NCBI GenBank assembly: GCA_024699595.1
Contig: JAILPG010000110.1
Span: forward strand, 1 to 18,938
From: Lachnospiraceae bacterium
GTDB taxonomy: Bacteria > Bacillota_A > Clostridia > Lachnospirales > Lachnospiraceae
Direction: 5' to 3'
DNA length: 18,938 nucleotides
This document shows positions 1 to 6,683 of this stretch, piece by piece. Position 1 is the stretch's first letter. The number at the start of each line of letters is the position of its first letter. The position numbers and the translations under genes are program-made. The notes under the pieces are model-generated. The model worked only from the letters and a program-made list of their open reading frames with translations, did no database searches and had not been told where the DNA came from.

Positions 1-1
1 A

Positions 2-916
2 TTAAAGGATGATCTTAACAGGGTATTAAACGGGACATATGGCACGGAAGATACCAATGACAAAACAAAGATCGCAGCAGGGACAAGGTCCGGTACCGAA
101 GTCCCCAAAGGAAGCTTTTCACAGACTGCAGGCACCGGGGCAGGGACGGCATCGAATGTAAACCGTACTGCGGACATGCTGAATACCACGACTAACTCAG
201 GTGCGGCCGATGAGATAAAGAAGAGACTTGCAGAGCATGACAAGCAGAAGGATAAGATAAGGGAGGAGAGCAAACATGTGCTTAACATGGGACTCTGCGT
301 CCTGATCGCCTTCATCATGTTCGTGCTGTATACGATCCTTCTGATCCTTGACAGAAAGGAGTCGGGATCAGCTGCGATCACAGTGTTGAATGCACTGACC
401 TTCGGTAAGGGTGCAAGGGATGGCATTGTCAGTCTGATAGGTGAGCTGTTCGGAAAGACGCTCTATGTGTCTGCACTGTCAACGCTTGTGGCAGGAGGTG
501 CAAAGTTTATCGCAAAGGGTGCAGGCAGACTGTTTTCACCCGGATATTTTGCGATAAGAAACCTCGGAGCATTTCTCTCGGGACTTGGCGCATCGGTACT
601 TCTGTATCTGTTCTTTACGGGAACAGGCGGATTTGCCTGCATGGCAGCAGGGATAGCAGGTATCGTGGTTTCGCTCCGTATTCTCGGAGGCTTAAGGGGC
701 GGACGCCTTCATGATCTTGCAAGGATCCTCTGCGGAGAGATAAAGGGCTTTGCACATGAAAAGACTGACGCGGCTGCTTCGGGAATGTGCTTTGGATACG
801 TGATCGCGATCCTTTTGACACTTGTTCCCGAATGGAAGATAAAGCTCATTTGCGGCCTGTTTTTCCTGCTTGTAGGAACAGTGCTTACATTAACGGCAGG
901 CAAGGGAAAGGAATGA
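2..916 (+). CDS. multi-pass membrane protein, 5' end outside window
   Basis: The reading frame is open from the window edge (codon at 2-4) to the TGA at 914-916, so 304 residues of a longer protein are visible. An internal ATG at 176 gives 246 residues, but I see no good ribosome binding site before it, and the 58 upstream codons are a Thr/Gly/Ser-rich linker like those in neighbouring genes. The true start is therefore probably outside the window. Counting from the 176 ATG, a charged stretch (12-34) precedes a strong membrane segment (about 39-58); further hydrophobic segments lie at about 131-148, 150-170, 203-219 and 222-242, giving roughly five passes. No family recognised. By analogy with the following genes, the missing N-terminus may carry a zinc ribbon; that is a guess. 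Confidence 0.8.
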   Translation, partial: LKDDLNRVLNGTYGTEDTNDKTKIAAGTRSGTEVPKGSFSQTAGTGAGTASNVNRTADMLNTTTNSGAADEIKKRLAEHDKQKDKIREESKHVLNMGLCVLIAFIMFVLYTILLILDRKESGSAAITVLNALTFGKGARDGIVSLIGELFGKTLYVSALSTLVAGGAKFIAKGAGRLFSPGYFAIRNLGAFLSGLGASVLLYLFFTGTGGFACMAAGIAGIVVSLRILGGLRGGRLHDLARILCGEIKGFAHEKTDAAASGMCFGYVIAILLTLVPEWKIKLICGLFFLLVGTVLTLTAGKGKE

Positions 917-938
917 TACCGGGAATCGGTACCTTTTT
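917..938 (+). terminator. weak terminator-like hairpin after first gene
   Basis: A 5-bp perfect stem (TACCG 917-921, CGGTA 927-931) with a 5-base loop is followed by CC and five T (934-938), directly after the stop codon. The stem is short, so it may be only a partial terminator or chance. Confidence 0.35.
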
Positions 939-980
939 ACCCTGTCATCAAGAAATATGATTCAATGAAAGGATAAAGCT

Positions 981-2783
981 ATGGCTTTAGATCAGAGAGT
1001 ATGTGAATACTGCGGAACTGTAATACCGCCCGGAGCGACGATATGTCCCGCCTGCGAGGCAAAGGTGCCTGAGGCTGCACCGGCTCCGCTTGAACCCGAT
1101 GCGCCTGAGGGTGCGCCGGAAGAGAGATTCATACAGTTAAGGCCCGATACGGATGCGGCTTCGGCACAGGATACCGGTGCTTTAGATGGAGCTCCCGTGA
1201 CCAGAGGATATGCGCTCGTAGGTTCCGAGAATGAGGAAGGAAATGCCTCGGATTTTACCTATCCCGACGGGGATTCGCTTGATAAGACAATGAGTGTGCG
1301 CCATGCAAGGCCTGCTGGTGAAAACGGTGCCGGAAATGCAGGAAATGCTGCAGGTGCTGCCGCTATGGCAGGAGGAATGGTATCAAATCTGTCCTCACTT
1401 GACGGAAATGCGCTCAACGAGACCGTAAGTGTGCGTCATGCACCGCCTGCCTCCGCAGACGGCAAAGCCGGTAAGGGAACACAGGCAGGTAAGGCGGGAA
1501 ATACACCTGATATCGACAGCACCATGAGCGTGAGACATGCTGCTCCTCAGGGAGGCCTGGGCCGGAATATGGGCGGTGCCGGATACGGAAACGCAGGTGC
1601 ACAGGGATACGGAAACGCAGCAGGCCAGCCCGGATATGGAAATGCAGGCCAGCCCGTTTATGGCAATGCAGCAGGCCAGCCCGTTTATGGCAATGCAGCA
1701 GGACAGCCCGGTTACGGAAATGCTGCAGGACAGAGCGGTTCACCGTACCGTCAGAGAACGAATGTGGACAGCTTTACCGGTGCTTCACAGGGCCGCTATT
1801 CAAATGCCACCATGCAGAAAGCCCAGCAGATAGCTGATGAAAAGCATATAAGGGAGAGCGAAAAGGGAAAGAAGAGCAAGACGGGACTTATTGTATTCCT
1901 CGTATTTGTCGCCCTGATCGTATTTCTCATAACCGGATTTGTAAAACCCGGATTCCTTAAATCCGAAAACGGACCGGATGAGGATTTAACGGATACCGTA
2001 AACGTAAGTGCAAATAATAATGAGAAGCCTTCAGCAAATACGGCAAATACCGAAAATCCCGACCAGTTCCTGCTTGACGGCATCAATGATAAAAAGGACG
2101 ATACGGCAGGAAACAACGGGGGTAAGGCTGAATCGGATAAAGATGCGGATGCTTCCGCGAAAGATAAAACCGCCGATGAAAAAACGGATACACAGACTTC
2201 AGGCAATTATCTGTCGGATTTCGGCATAAAGATAACCCCGCAGGGTGAGTTTACCTTTAAGACCATGCTCGTTACCAAGACGGAAGATATCGAGGAGATC
2301 GAGATGCCTGCAATAGTGCGGGCCTACGAAAACACCGACGGTGTGAGGGCAGGCTTTAAGGAAGTCATCTTTGACTGTGCCTATGATACGAATTCGTTTA
2401 CAGAACAGGAAGGAGCAGGTCCCTACTACTGGTATACCGTCTTTGACAGATATACGGGTACCTGCCTTGAGTTTAATGACGATGTGGAGCGGATCGATGA
2501 TGAAGGCTTTGTAAGGTTATCAGGCGGCGAAGGCGGAATGGACCTCGATATTAAGGTGGAATTTGAGAACACCTACGATGATGACTACAGGTACGGAAGA
2601 GCGATAATCACCTGCCCCGAGTGGTATGACGGGGCCGTTTTCCAGGTTGGATTCAACAGCAGGGAGCTTCATAATGTCAATGCATCGATCGCTTATGAAG
2701 GCAGGCCGTATCGGATGGATGAAATGCCCTACTTTGATACAAACGGTCATGAATATAAGTATTTCAGCGTAAATGATAAGTGA
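981..2783 (+). CDS. single-pass membrane protein: N-terminal zinc ribbon, C-terminal extracytoplasmic domain
   Basis: 600 residues; the ATG at 981 is preceded by AAAGGA at 968-973. A zinc ribbon (C8, C11, C22, C25) opens the protein. Residues ~30-300 are low-complexity and hold three copies of a TMSVRHA-type motif (Thr103, Thr148, Thr181), a Gly-Tyr-Gly-Asn repeat block (~201-251), and a basic segment before one membrane helix (~302-322). With positive charge before the helix, the zinc ribbon and motifs should be cytoplasmic and residues 323-600 outside. An acidic, Asn/Asp/Lys-rich linker leads to a folded C-terminal domain (~412-600). That domain is clearly related to residues ~48-230 of the exported HExxH protein at 13620: both carry DIEE-x-EMP, FDR-x-TG-x-C and DE-[ML]-PYF in the same order. 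No named family recognised. The role is inferred to be sensing or anchoring at the envelope. Confidence 0.9.
   Translation: MALDQRVCEYCGTVIPPGATICPACEAKVPEAAPAPLEPDAPEGAPEERFIQLRPDTDAASAQDTGALDGAPVTRGYALVGSENEEGNASDFTYPDGDSLDKTMSVRHARPAGENGAGNAGNAAGAAAMAGGMVSNLSSLDGNALNETVSVRHAPPASADGKAGKGTQAGKAGNTPDIDSTMSVRHAAPQGGLGRNMGGAGYGNAGAQGYGNAAGQPGYGNAGQPVYGNAAGQPVYGNAAGQPGYGNAAGQSGSPYRQRTNVDSFTGASQGRYSNATMQKAQQIADEKHIRESEKGKKSKTGLIVFLVFVALIVFLITGFVKPGFLKSENGPDEDLTDTVNVSANNNEKPSANTANTENPDQFLLDGINDKKDDTAGNNGGKAESDKDADASAKDKTADEKTDTQTSGNYLSDFGIKITPQGEFTFKTMLVTKTEDIEEIEMPAIVRAYENTDGVRAGFKEVIFDCAYDTNSFTEQEGAGPYYWYTVFDRYTGTCLEFNDDVERIDDEGFVRLSGGEGGMDLDIKVEFENTYDDDYRYGRAIITCPEWYDGAVFQVGFNSRELHNVNASIAYEGRPYRMDEMPYFDTNGHEYKYFSVNDK
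1287..1541 (+). repeat. three copies of TMSVRHA-type short linear motif
   Basis: Within the zinc-ribbon protein, the heptapeptide T-[MV]-S-V-R-H-A occurs at residues 103-109, 148-154 and 181-187. Each is preceded by a hydrophobic residue, Asp/Asn and one variable residue. The 30-40 residues between copies are unrelated and low-complexity, so the motif itself is under constraint. The encoding bases differ between copies (for example AGTGTGCGC versus AGCGTGAGA), which argues against recent duplication. Confidence 0.75.
1581..1733 (+). repeat. in-frame Gly-Tyr-Gly-Asn-Ala tandem repeat
   Basis: About six imperfect units of 24-36 bases encode variants of GYGNAAGQP. The bases are largely conserved between adjacent units (for example cagcccgtttatggcaatgc twice). 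This is a flexible, probably length-variable cytoplasmic linker. A related NAGYGN-type linker follows the zinc ribbon in the gene at 5673. Confidence 0.8.
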
Positions 2784-2862
2784 TCCTCTGTGATAAGGAA
2801 AACACAACTTTAATAATATACAGGCAATATATAAACAACTGAGATGAAAGGAGAAAAAGATC

Positions 2863-4194
2863 ATGGGATTAATTGCGGCATCAGGAGAAGCAGCTGCGGG
2901 TACACTTGCGGATGCGTGGAGAGAGTTTTTTTACTGTGAGGCACTGCCGGCAGACGTACTGCTTAAAAAGGCGGTAAAGAAAACAGGTAAGAGGAGCTCA
3001 AATACAAAGGGTAACGACAACATCATCAGTAACGGATCGATAGTAGCCGTTGCCGACGGCCAGTGCATGATCATCGTGGATCAGGGAAAAGTTGTGGAGC
3101 TTTCCGCAGAGCCCGGTGAATTCGTATGGGATGCAAGCACAGAGCCGAGTATTTTCTATGGAGATCTCGGTGTTAACATTATCGAGACCTTTAAAAAGAT
3201 CGGAAGAAGGATAGCCTTCGGCGGAGACACGGGTCATGATCAGAGGGTATATTACATAAATACCAAGGAGATCCCCGGCAACAAGTACGGTACGGCAAAC
3301 CCGGTTCCGTTCAGGGTTGTCGACAAAAATATCGGACTTGACGTGGACATCTCGATCCGCTGTCACGGCGAGTATTCCTACAAGCTTACGGATCCCATAC
3401 TTTTCTATACCAATGTGGCAGGAAACGTAGCGGATGAATACAGACGCGAGACAATAGACGGACAGTTAAAGACGGAGCTTATGACCGCTTTACAGCCCGC
3501 ATTTGCAAAGATCTCGGAAATGGGCATCAGATACAGTGCACTGCCCGGACATACGATGGAGCTTGCGGATGCTCTTAATGAGGTATTGTCCAAAAAGTGG
3601 GCAGAGCTTCGAGGCATCCAGGTAGTATCCTTTGGTGTGGACAGCGTTTCCGCTTCACCCGAGGATGAGCAGATGATAAAGAATCTGCAGAAGAATGCCG
3701 TACTCAGGGATCCTTCGATGGCAGCAGCTACAATAGCAGGTTCTCAGGCAGATGCAATGGTTGCAGCAGCATCAAATACATCGGCCGGCCCCATGATGGC
3801 ATTTGCGGGAATGAACATGGCAGCCCAGGCAGGCGGAATGAATGCAGCCAACCTGTTTGCAATGGGACAGCAGAATCAGATGCAGCAGGCAGCAGCACCT
3901 CAGGCAGCAGCCGGATGGACCTGTCAGTGCGGACAGACCGGCAACACGGGCAAGTTCTGCTCAAACTGCGGAATGCAGAAGCCCGGAGCTTCGATCGCTG
4001 CATGGACCTGTACCTGCGGAACGGACAATACAGGCAAATTCTGTGCAAACTGCGGAAAGCCCAGACCAAACGGCGGCGGCTTCAAATGGAAATGCGACAA
4101 GTGCGGATGGGAACCCGACGATGTAAACAACATTCCGAGATTCTGTCCCGAATGCGGAGATCCGTTCAATGACGGTGATAAGGTAGAGCTGTAA
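2863..4194 (+). CDS. SPFH-domain protein with three C-terminal zinc ribbons (YdjI-like, COG4260 type)
   Basis: 443 residues; AAAGGAG precedes the ATG at 2863. The N-terminal ~280 residues match the stomatin/prohibitin-like 'virion core protein-like' group: FFYCEALPADVLLKKA at the front, an internal GDTGHDQRVYYINTKEI segment, and a C-terminal SPFH part with FGVDSVSASPEDEQ. A Met/Ala/Gln/Asn-rich linker (~285-350) follows. Then come three zinc ribbons: C354/C356/C366/C369, C383/C385/C394/C397 and C411/C414/C428/C431, each opened by Trp two residues before the first Cys. There is no signal peptide or strong membrane helix, so peripheral membrane association from the cytoplasm is likely. In B. 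subtilis the YdjI relative is encoded beside PspA and YdjG; here the YdjG-like gene follows directly, supporting a common complex. The viral name of the family is an annotation relic. Confidence 0.9.
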   Translation: MGLIAASGEAAAGTLADAWREFFYCEALPADVLLKKAVKKTGKRSSNTKGNDNIISNGSIVAVADGQCMIIVDQGKVVELSAEPGEFVWDASTEPSIFYGDLGVNIIETFKKIGRRIAFGGDTGHDQRVYYINTKEIPGNKYGTANPVPFRVVDKNIGLDVDISIRCHGEYSYKLTDPILFYTNVAGNVADEYRRETIDGQLKTELMTALQPAFAKISEMGIRYSALPGHTMELADALNEVLSKKWAELRGIQVVSFGVDSVSASPEDEQMIKNLQKNAVLRDPSMAAATIAGSQADAMVAAASNTSAGPMMAFAGMNMAAQAGGMNAANLFAMGQQNQMQQAAAPQAAAGWTCQCGQTGNTGKFCSNCGMQKPGASIAAWTCTCGTDNTGKFCANCGKPRPNGGGFKWKCDKCGWEPDDVNNIPRFCPECGDPFNDGDKVEL

Positions 4195-4199
4195 TTCTG

Positions 4200-4260
4200 C
4201 CGGAATACAGGGCTCTTAAGGAAAGACCGATCACACCGGTCTTTCCCTGAGGGAGTCCGG
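4200..4260 (+). promoter_or_regulatory. strong intergenic RNA hairpin without T-tract
   Basis: A perfect 10-bp stem (GGAAAGACCG 4220-4229, CGGTCTTTCC 4237-4246) encloses a 7-base loop. Outer arms CCGGA (4200-4204) and TCCGG (4256-4260) could close a second, larger helix. No T-run follows, so this is not a classical terminator. It lies in the 95-base gap between the SPFH gene and the TFIIB-type gene and may be a processing, stability or attenuation element, or a protein-binding inverted repeat. Confidence 0.65.
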
Positions 4261-4289
4261 ATAAAATAACCAAGTTAAGGAGATTAGTC

Positions 4290-5627
4290 ATGCCGAATAA
4301 TGATTGGAACAATAAAGGAAAAACAACCGCATCGATCTGCCCGGCCTGCGGAGGATCACTTGTTTTTGATCCAAAAGAAGGAAAGCTTAAATGCCAGTAC
4401 TGTGATATGCTCTATACCACCAAAGAGGTGGAGGAGGCATGGGCAAAAAAGAACGGCACTGCACCAAACGGTGCTGCGGCCGGAGCCGTTTCAGGTGTGC
4501 AGCCTTTGTCAAACGGTGAGACCGTAGGTGAATCAGCACAGAGACAGTACGATCCTGTCGAGTTTACTGACGATGAAGTCAAGTCCTACAGCTGTTCGAC
4601 CTGCGGAGCCGAGCTTTTGGCCGATCAGACCACTGCTGTTATGAGATGCCCCTACTGCGGCAACCAGACCATAGTCGAGGCACAGTTCTCAGGCTCGGTA
4701 AGGCCTGATTACATCATTCCCTTTGCACATACCAAGGATCAGGCGGAGGAGAAGTACAAATCTTTCTATAACAAGAGATTTCTGCTGCCCAAGTCCTTTA
4801 AGACCGGAAATCACGTGGAAGAGATCCAGGGTGTATACGTTCCGTTCTGGATGTTCTCCGGACGCGTGCACCTTGACGGAGATTACGTGGCTTACGATGA
4901 ATCCGAGGATGATGACGGACACAAGTATGTAACCGGAAGGTTCCAGGTAAAAAGAAAGGGATTCCTTGATTACAAGAACGTTCCTGCCGATGCTTCCAAA
5001 CGTATGGAAGATGACCTGATGGATTCCGTGGAGCCTTATAAGCTCGATGAGCTCAAGGATTTCTCCATGGTCTATCTGCCCGGTTTCATGGCCGAGAGAT
5101 ATGACGTTTCTGAGGAGGACTGCAGAAAGAGAGCCCAGACCAGGGCAGAAGGCAGCATCAAGGATCAGGTAAGACAATCAATAAAGCATGACGGTATAGA
5201 CAAGTCGGACGTAAAAATAGATTTTGAGGGAGAAAGCACCAAATATGCGCTCCTTCCCGTATGGCTTCTGGTAACAAAGTGGAAGGATAAGACCTTCAAA
5301 TTCGCCATGAACGGACAGACAGGAAAAATGATAGGCGATCTGCCTGTAAGTGCAGGCAAACTTCTGTCTGTATGTATCTCGTTACTTCTCTTATTTACGA
5401 TCGGCTTAACCGCCCTCGGCCTTACATCACCTTTTAATGCATTCATTTTCGGACTGGTGGTATCGGGCATCACCGGAGTAATAATGTACAGCAGCATGAA
5501 ATCCGTAGCGAAGGCATCGAAGGCCTCGGGATATATTACCAATCCGCTGACGTTAACCATTCAGGAAGAGACTAAGATAGGAAGTTTCAAAGCAAGAAAG
5601 ATCAAGAAAGAGATGGATAAGAAATAG
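4290..5627 (+). CDS. TFIIB-type zinc-ribbon membrane protein (YdjG-like)
   Basis: 445 residues; TTAAGGAG lies before the ATG at 4290. Two zinc ribbons are visible: C17/C20 with C35/C38 (ICPACGGSLVFDP, then CQYCD), and C102/C105 with C120/C123 (CSTCGAELLADQTTA, then CPYCGN). After the second comes a conserved-looking segment with IIPF and a VYVPFWMFSG stretch, followed by a ~200-residue soluble region and two adjacent hydrophobic segments (~358-379 and 385-405). A short basic tail ends the protein. This layout matches the YdjG-like 'TFIIB-type zinc ribbon-containing protein' group, whose relatives sit next to SPFH/zinc-ribbon and PspA genes in Firmicutes. It is probably anchored in the membrane with ribbons in the cytoplasm. 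Whether the ribbons bind nucleic acid or other proteins cannot be told; a transcription role should not be assumed from the name. Confidence 0.88.
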   Translation: MPNNDWNNKGKTTASICPACGGSLVFDPKEGKLKCQYCDMLYTTKEVEEAWAKKNGTAPNGAAAGAVSGVQPLSNGETVGESAQRQYDPVEFTDDEVKSYSCSTCGAELLADQTTAVMRCPYCGNQTIVEAQFSGSVRPDYIIPFAHTKDQAEEKYKSFYNKRFLLPKSFKTGNHVEEIQGVYVPFWMFSGRVHLDGDYVAYDESEDDDGHKYVTGRFQVKRKGFLDYKNVPADASKRMEDDLMDSVEPYKLDELKDFSMVYLPGFMAERYDVSEEDCRKRAQTRAEGSIKDQVRQSIKHDGIDKSDVKIDFEGESTKYALLPVWLLVTKWKDKTFKFAMNGQTGKMIGDLPVSAGKLLSVCISLLLLFTIGLTALGLTSPFNAFIFGLVVSGITGVIMYSSMKSVAKASKASGYITNPLTLTIQEETKIGSFKARKIKKEMDKK

Positions 5628-5672
5628 AATATACTTATATTCCGGTAGACTTCCGGGAGAAAGGAGCGGCAT

Positions 5673-6560
5673 ATGTTTTGTGAAAAGTGCGGAGCACCGA
5701 TAGGAGACGGTGCATCTTTCTGCCAAAGCTGCGGTACACCTGTAAGAACACAGAATCCTGCGGGCCAGTTGAACGCAGGCTACGGTAATGCGCCCCAGAT
5801 GAACGCAGGGTATAACCCTCAGGGCCGGGCATATGCCGGACAGGCTCCCACCGGCCAGATGAATGCAGGGTACAACTCTGCAGCCCCTACATTTGTCGAT
5901 CCCCCGTATCCCAGACCGAAGGATACGGGATCGGTACCTTCCGGAAGGTATGTTACGAAAAACATCGTGCAGAGCGAAGACGGTGTTTTCCGCTGGATAT
6001 ATGAGTTCCCCATGATGAAGAATCCGACGATCCTTTTTACCGTCTATAAGGTTCTTCTGATATCGTTTGGCCTGGTCTACCTTTTTGTAGCCGGGCTTTC
6101 GCTGTTTGAAGGCGGAGATATGGAGGAGTTTTTAAGTACTACCGGAGTGTTTGCGGTCATAATACTCGTATTTTTTGTGATCGGATTTATCGCTTATTTC
6201 ATTCTTGCCGCAAGCTACGGATGGAAATATATAGTGCTGTTTGAGATGGACGAGGAAAAGATAGTTCACAAACAGATGCCCAAACAGTTTGACCGTACAC
6301 AGGCTGTCGCATGGCTTTCGATGTTTGTAGGCATTGCAACCGGAAATATCGGAAGAGTCGGACAGGGTCTTATGGTTGCCGCCAAATCCACATCCACTTC
6401 AACATGGAAAAAGGTTTCAAAGGTCAAAATAAAGAAAAGACGCAACGTTATATATGTAAATGAGACTCTTGAAAAGAATCAGGTCTATGCGGAAGATGAG
6501 GATTTTGCCTTTGTTGAGGAATTCATAAAGTCGCACTGTATCAAGGCTAAATTCAAATAG
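5673..6560 (+). CDS. zinc-ribbon protein with two membrane helices and possible PH-like C-terminal domain
   Basis: 295 residues; AAAGGAG is followed by the ATG at 5673. A zinc ribbon (C3, C6, C17, C20) is followed by an Asn/Ala/Gly/Tyr-rich linker with three NAGY units (~28-70), resembling the repeat block in the gene at 981. After a short region containing WIYEFP, two membrane helices lie at about 122-147 and 160-182. The ~110-residue tail alternates short strands (YIVLFEMDEEKIVH, then KVKIKKRRNVIYV) and ends in a helix (DFAFVEEFIKSHC). That pattern suits a bacterial PH-like domain, though the assignment is by eye and weak. Both termini should face the cytoplasm. It lies 45 bases after the YdjG-like gene and is probably co-transcribed with it. 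Confidence 0.85.
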   Translation: MFCEKCGAPIGDGASFCQSCGTPVRTQNPAGQLNAGYGNAPQMNAGYNPQGRAYAGQAPTGQMNAGYNSAAPTFVDPPYPRPKDTGSVPSGRYVTKNIVQSEDGVFRWIYEFPMMKNPTILFTVYKVLLISFGLVYLFVAGLSLFEGGDMEEFLSTTGVFAVIILVFFVIGFIAYFILAASYGWKYIVLFEMDEEKIVHKQMPKQFDRTQAVAWLSMFVGIATGNIGRVGQGLMVAAKSTSTSTWKKVSKVKIKKRRNVIYVNETLEKNQVYAEDEDFAFVEEFIKSHCIKAKFK

Positions 6561-6582
6561 TTTTTCTGGAACCCGTCAACTG

Positions 6583-6609
6583 TCCCGGGCAAATAGTTCC
6601 CGCCCGGGA
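6583..6609 (+). promoter_or_regulatory. GC-rich intergenic hairpin 1
   Basis: A perfect 8-bp stem (TCCCGGGC 6583-6590, GCCCGGGA 6602-6609) with an 11-base loop lies in the gap before the large repeat-protein gene. No T-tract follows. Confidence 0.55.
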
Positions 6610-6621
6610 TCACCGCTTTAT

Positions 6622-6640
6622 CTGCGCGCGACCAGCGCAG
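6622..6640 (+). promoter_or_regulatory. GC-rich intergenic hairpin 2
   Basis: A perfect 6-bp stem (CTGCGC 6622-6627, GCGCAG 6635-6640) with a 7-base loop sits 12 bases after the first hairpin and 30 bases before the ribosome binding site at 6671. No T-tract follows. The pair could set mRNA stability or modulate read-through into the exported-protein block. Confidence 0.5.
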
Positions 6641-6683
6641 GATGGACGAAATGTATTCGTTCGCATTATCAGAGGAGGATGGA

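Noticed and set aside
2863..4194. Viral or prophage origin of the SPFH gene, suggested by the usual 'virion core protein' label
   Set aside because: No phage genes are nearby, and the SPFH plus zinc-ribbon architecture is common on bacterial chromosomes; the label is historical.
6642..6683. Longer start for the large repeat protein at the ATG at 6642
   Set aside because: No ribosome binding site is properly spaced, the preceding bases form a hairpin, and AGAGGAGG at 6671-6678 points to 6684, which also gives a normal signal peptide.
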